NCBI GenBank assembly: GCA_003216775.1
Contig: QCII01000006.1
Location: 1-64,000 of the forward strand
DNA length: 64,000 nucleotides
DNA from: Prochlorococcus sp. AG-402-K21
Lineage (GTDB): Bacteria > Cyanobacteriota > Cyanobacteriia > PCC-6307 > Cyanobiaceae
Reading direction: 5' to 3'
The notes beneath the pieces are model-generated. The model saw nothing but the letters and a program-made list of their open reading frames with translations, was not told where the DNA came from and did no database searches. Below, piece by piece: positions 63,748-64,000 of this stretch. Positions within the stretch are counted from its first letter, which is position 1. Every line of letters begins with the position of its first letter. Made by a program: the position numbers and the translations under genes.

Positions 63748-64000
63748 ATGGAAGAAAATACTGCAAAATATTGGTTCTCTTGGTTTTATGAAAAGTGGGA
63801 GAAAAATGCTCCAGGTGAATTAATTGAAAAGGGTTTAACTCCGTCTCAGATTGCTGAACGCTTTGTTAATGAAAACCATGATAGTTTTATTAAATTGTCA
63901 AAAAAAATTGATGAAAAAAATTATGATGCCTTAACAGAATTTATGAAACTCTCAGAGAGTGAATTACATATCTTGAAGTATTTTCTAAAGTTAGTAAAAA
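63748..64000 (+). CDS. Hypothetical protein, paralogue of 53002-53319 (cut by window edge)
   Basis: Starts MEENTAKYWFSWFYEKWEKN and reaches SESELHILKYFLKLVK at the right edge. It aligns with the 105-aa protein at 53002: WFxW near the start, AERFVNEN/AEDFISRN in the middle, and SE-L/M-H in the last part. Since 84 residues are visible and the paralogue has 105, the gene is probably almost complete. It is divergent from murD. Confidence 0.7.
   Translation, partial: MEENTAKYWFSWFYEKWEKNAPGELIEKGLTPSQIAERFVNENHDSFIKLSKKIDEKNYDALTEFMKLSESELHILKYFLKLVK

Overview
The window is very AT-rich and looks like a chromosome segment of a high-light-adapted Prochlorococcus. The evidence is the cyanobacterial atp operon order (atp1-a-c-b'-b-delta-alpha-gamma, with beta-epsilon apart), PII, PSRP-3/Ycf65, Ccs1/CcdA, DUF1818/DUF2811/DUF3326 proteins, DesA-type desaturases, several high-light-inducible (hli) genes and minimal spacing. 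The strain or clade (HLII is my guess) is inference. I saw no tRNA, rRNA, CRISPR array, transposase or integrase.

Layout. 1-33.4 kb is dense core genome: fumC (cut by the left edge), purB, a TlyA-type methyltransferase, glnB, queF, the ccs1-ccdA pair, an ftsW-like gene, the eight-gene atp operon with a ferredoxin behind it, a DUF3326 gene, a GTPase/CNNM/nadD/nadE block, pepP, PSRP-3, atpDC divergent from groESL, secG, gpmI, pyrR, an Hsp70-like gene, rpoZ, an EVE-domain gene and a LOG/cupin pair. The 30.82-31.13 kb spacer carries inverted DnaA-box sequences.

33.4-57.4 kb is an accessory, island-like region with few long genes (LptF/G-like permease, DUF938 methyltransferase, two desaturases, an EamA transporter). 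It holds more than 40 tiny genes of 24-110 codons, many too short for routine gene callers. They include Cys-containing peptides, single-pass membrane peptides, two lipoproteins, four hli genes and one hli remnant. It also holds at least five decayed or frameshifted genes (DUF805, DoxX-like, cupin_3 and two unknown) and several repeat families. Three of these stand out. (i) Three copies of the EVE-gene 5' end with its upstream region sit at 31.8, 35.6 and 37.8 kb and look like insertion or duplication junctions. (ii) Four minus-strand elements consist of the motif GACAGTCGATCT followed by a terminator hairpin, each ahead of a minus-strand gene. (iii) A duplicated cassette pairs a 33-aa membrane peptide with a Cys peptide, each preceded by a strong GGAGG or GAGG ribosome site.

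57.4-64 kb returns to ordinary genes: an HI0933-type flavoprotein, a GAF protein, DUF2214, DUF1643, pirin, murD, and a right-edge partial gene that is a paralogue of one in the island.

How it works together: the core encodes ATP synthase, chaperonin, NAD synthesis, nucleotide regulation and cell-wall steps. The island looks like a stress/light-response region (hli genes, desaturases) that gains and loses small genes through repeat-mediated rearrangement. The best candidates for something undescribed are the GACAGTCGATCT-terminator family, the strongly promoted structured leader at 40.8-40.93 kb, and the Cys-peptide/membrane-peptide cassettes.
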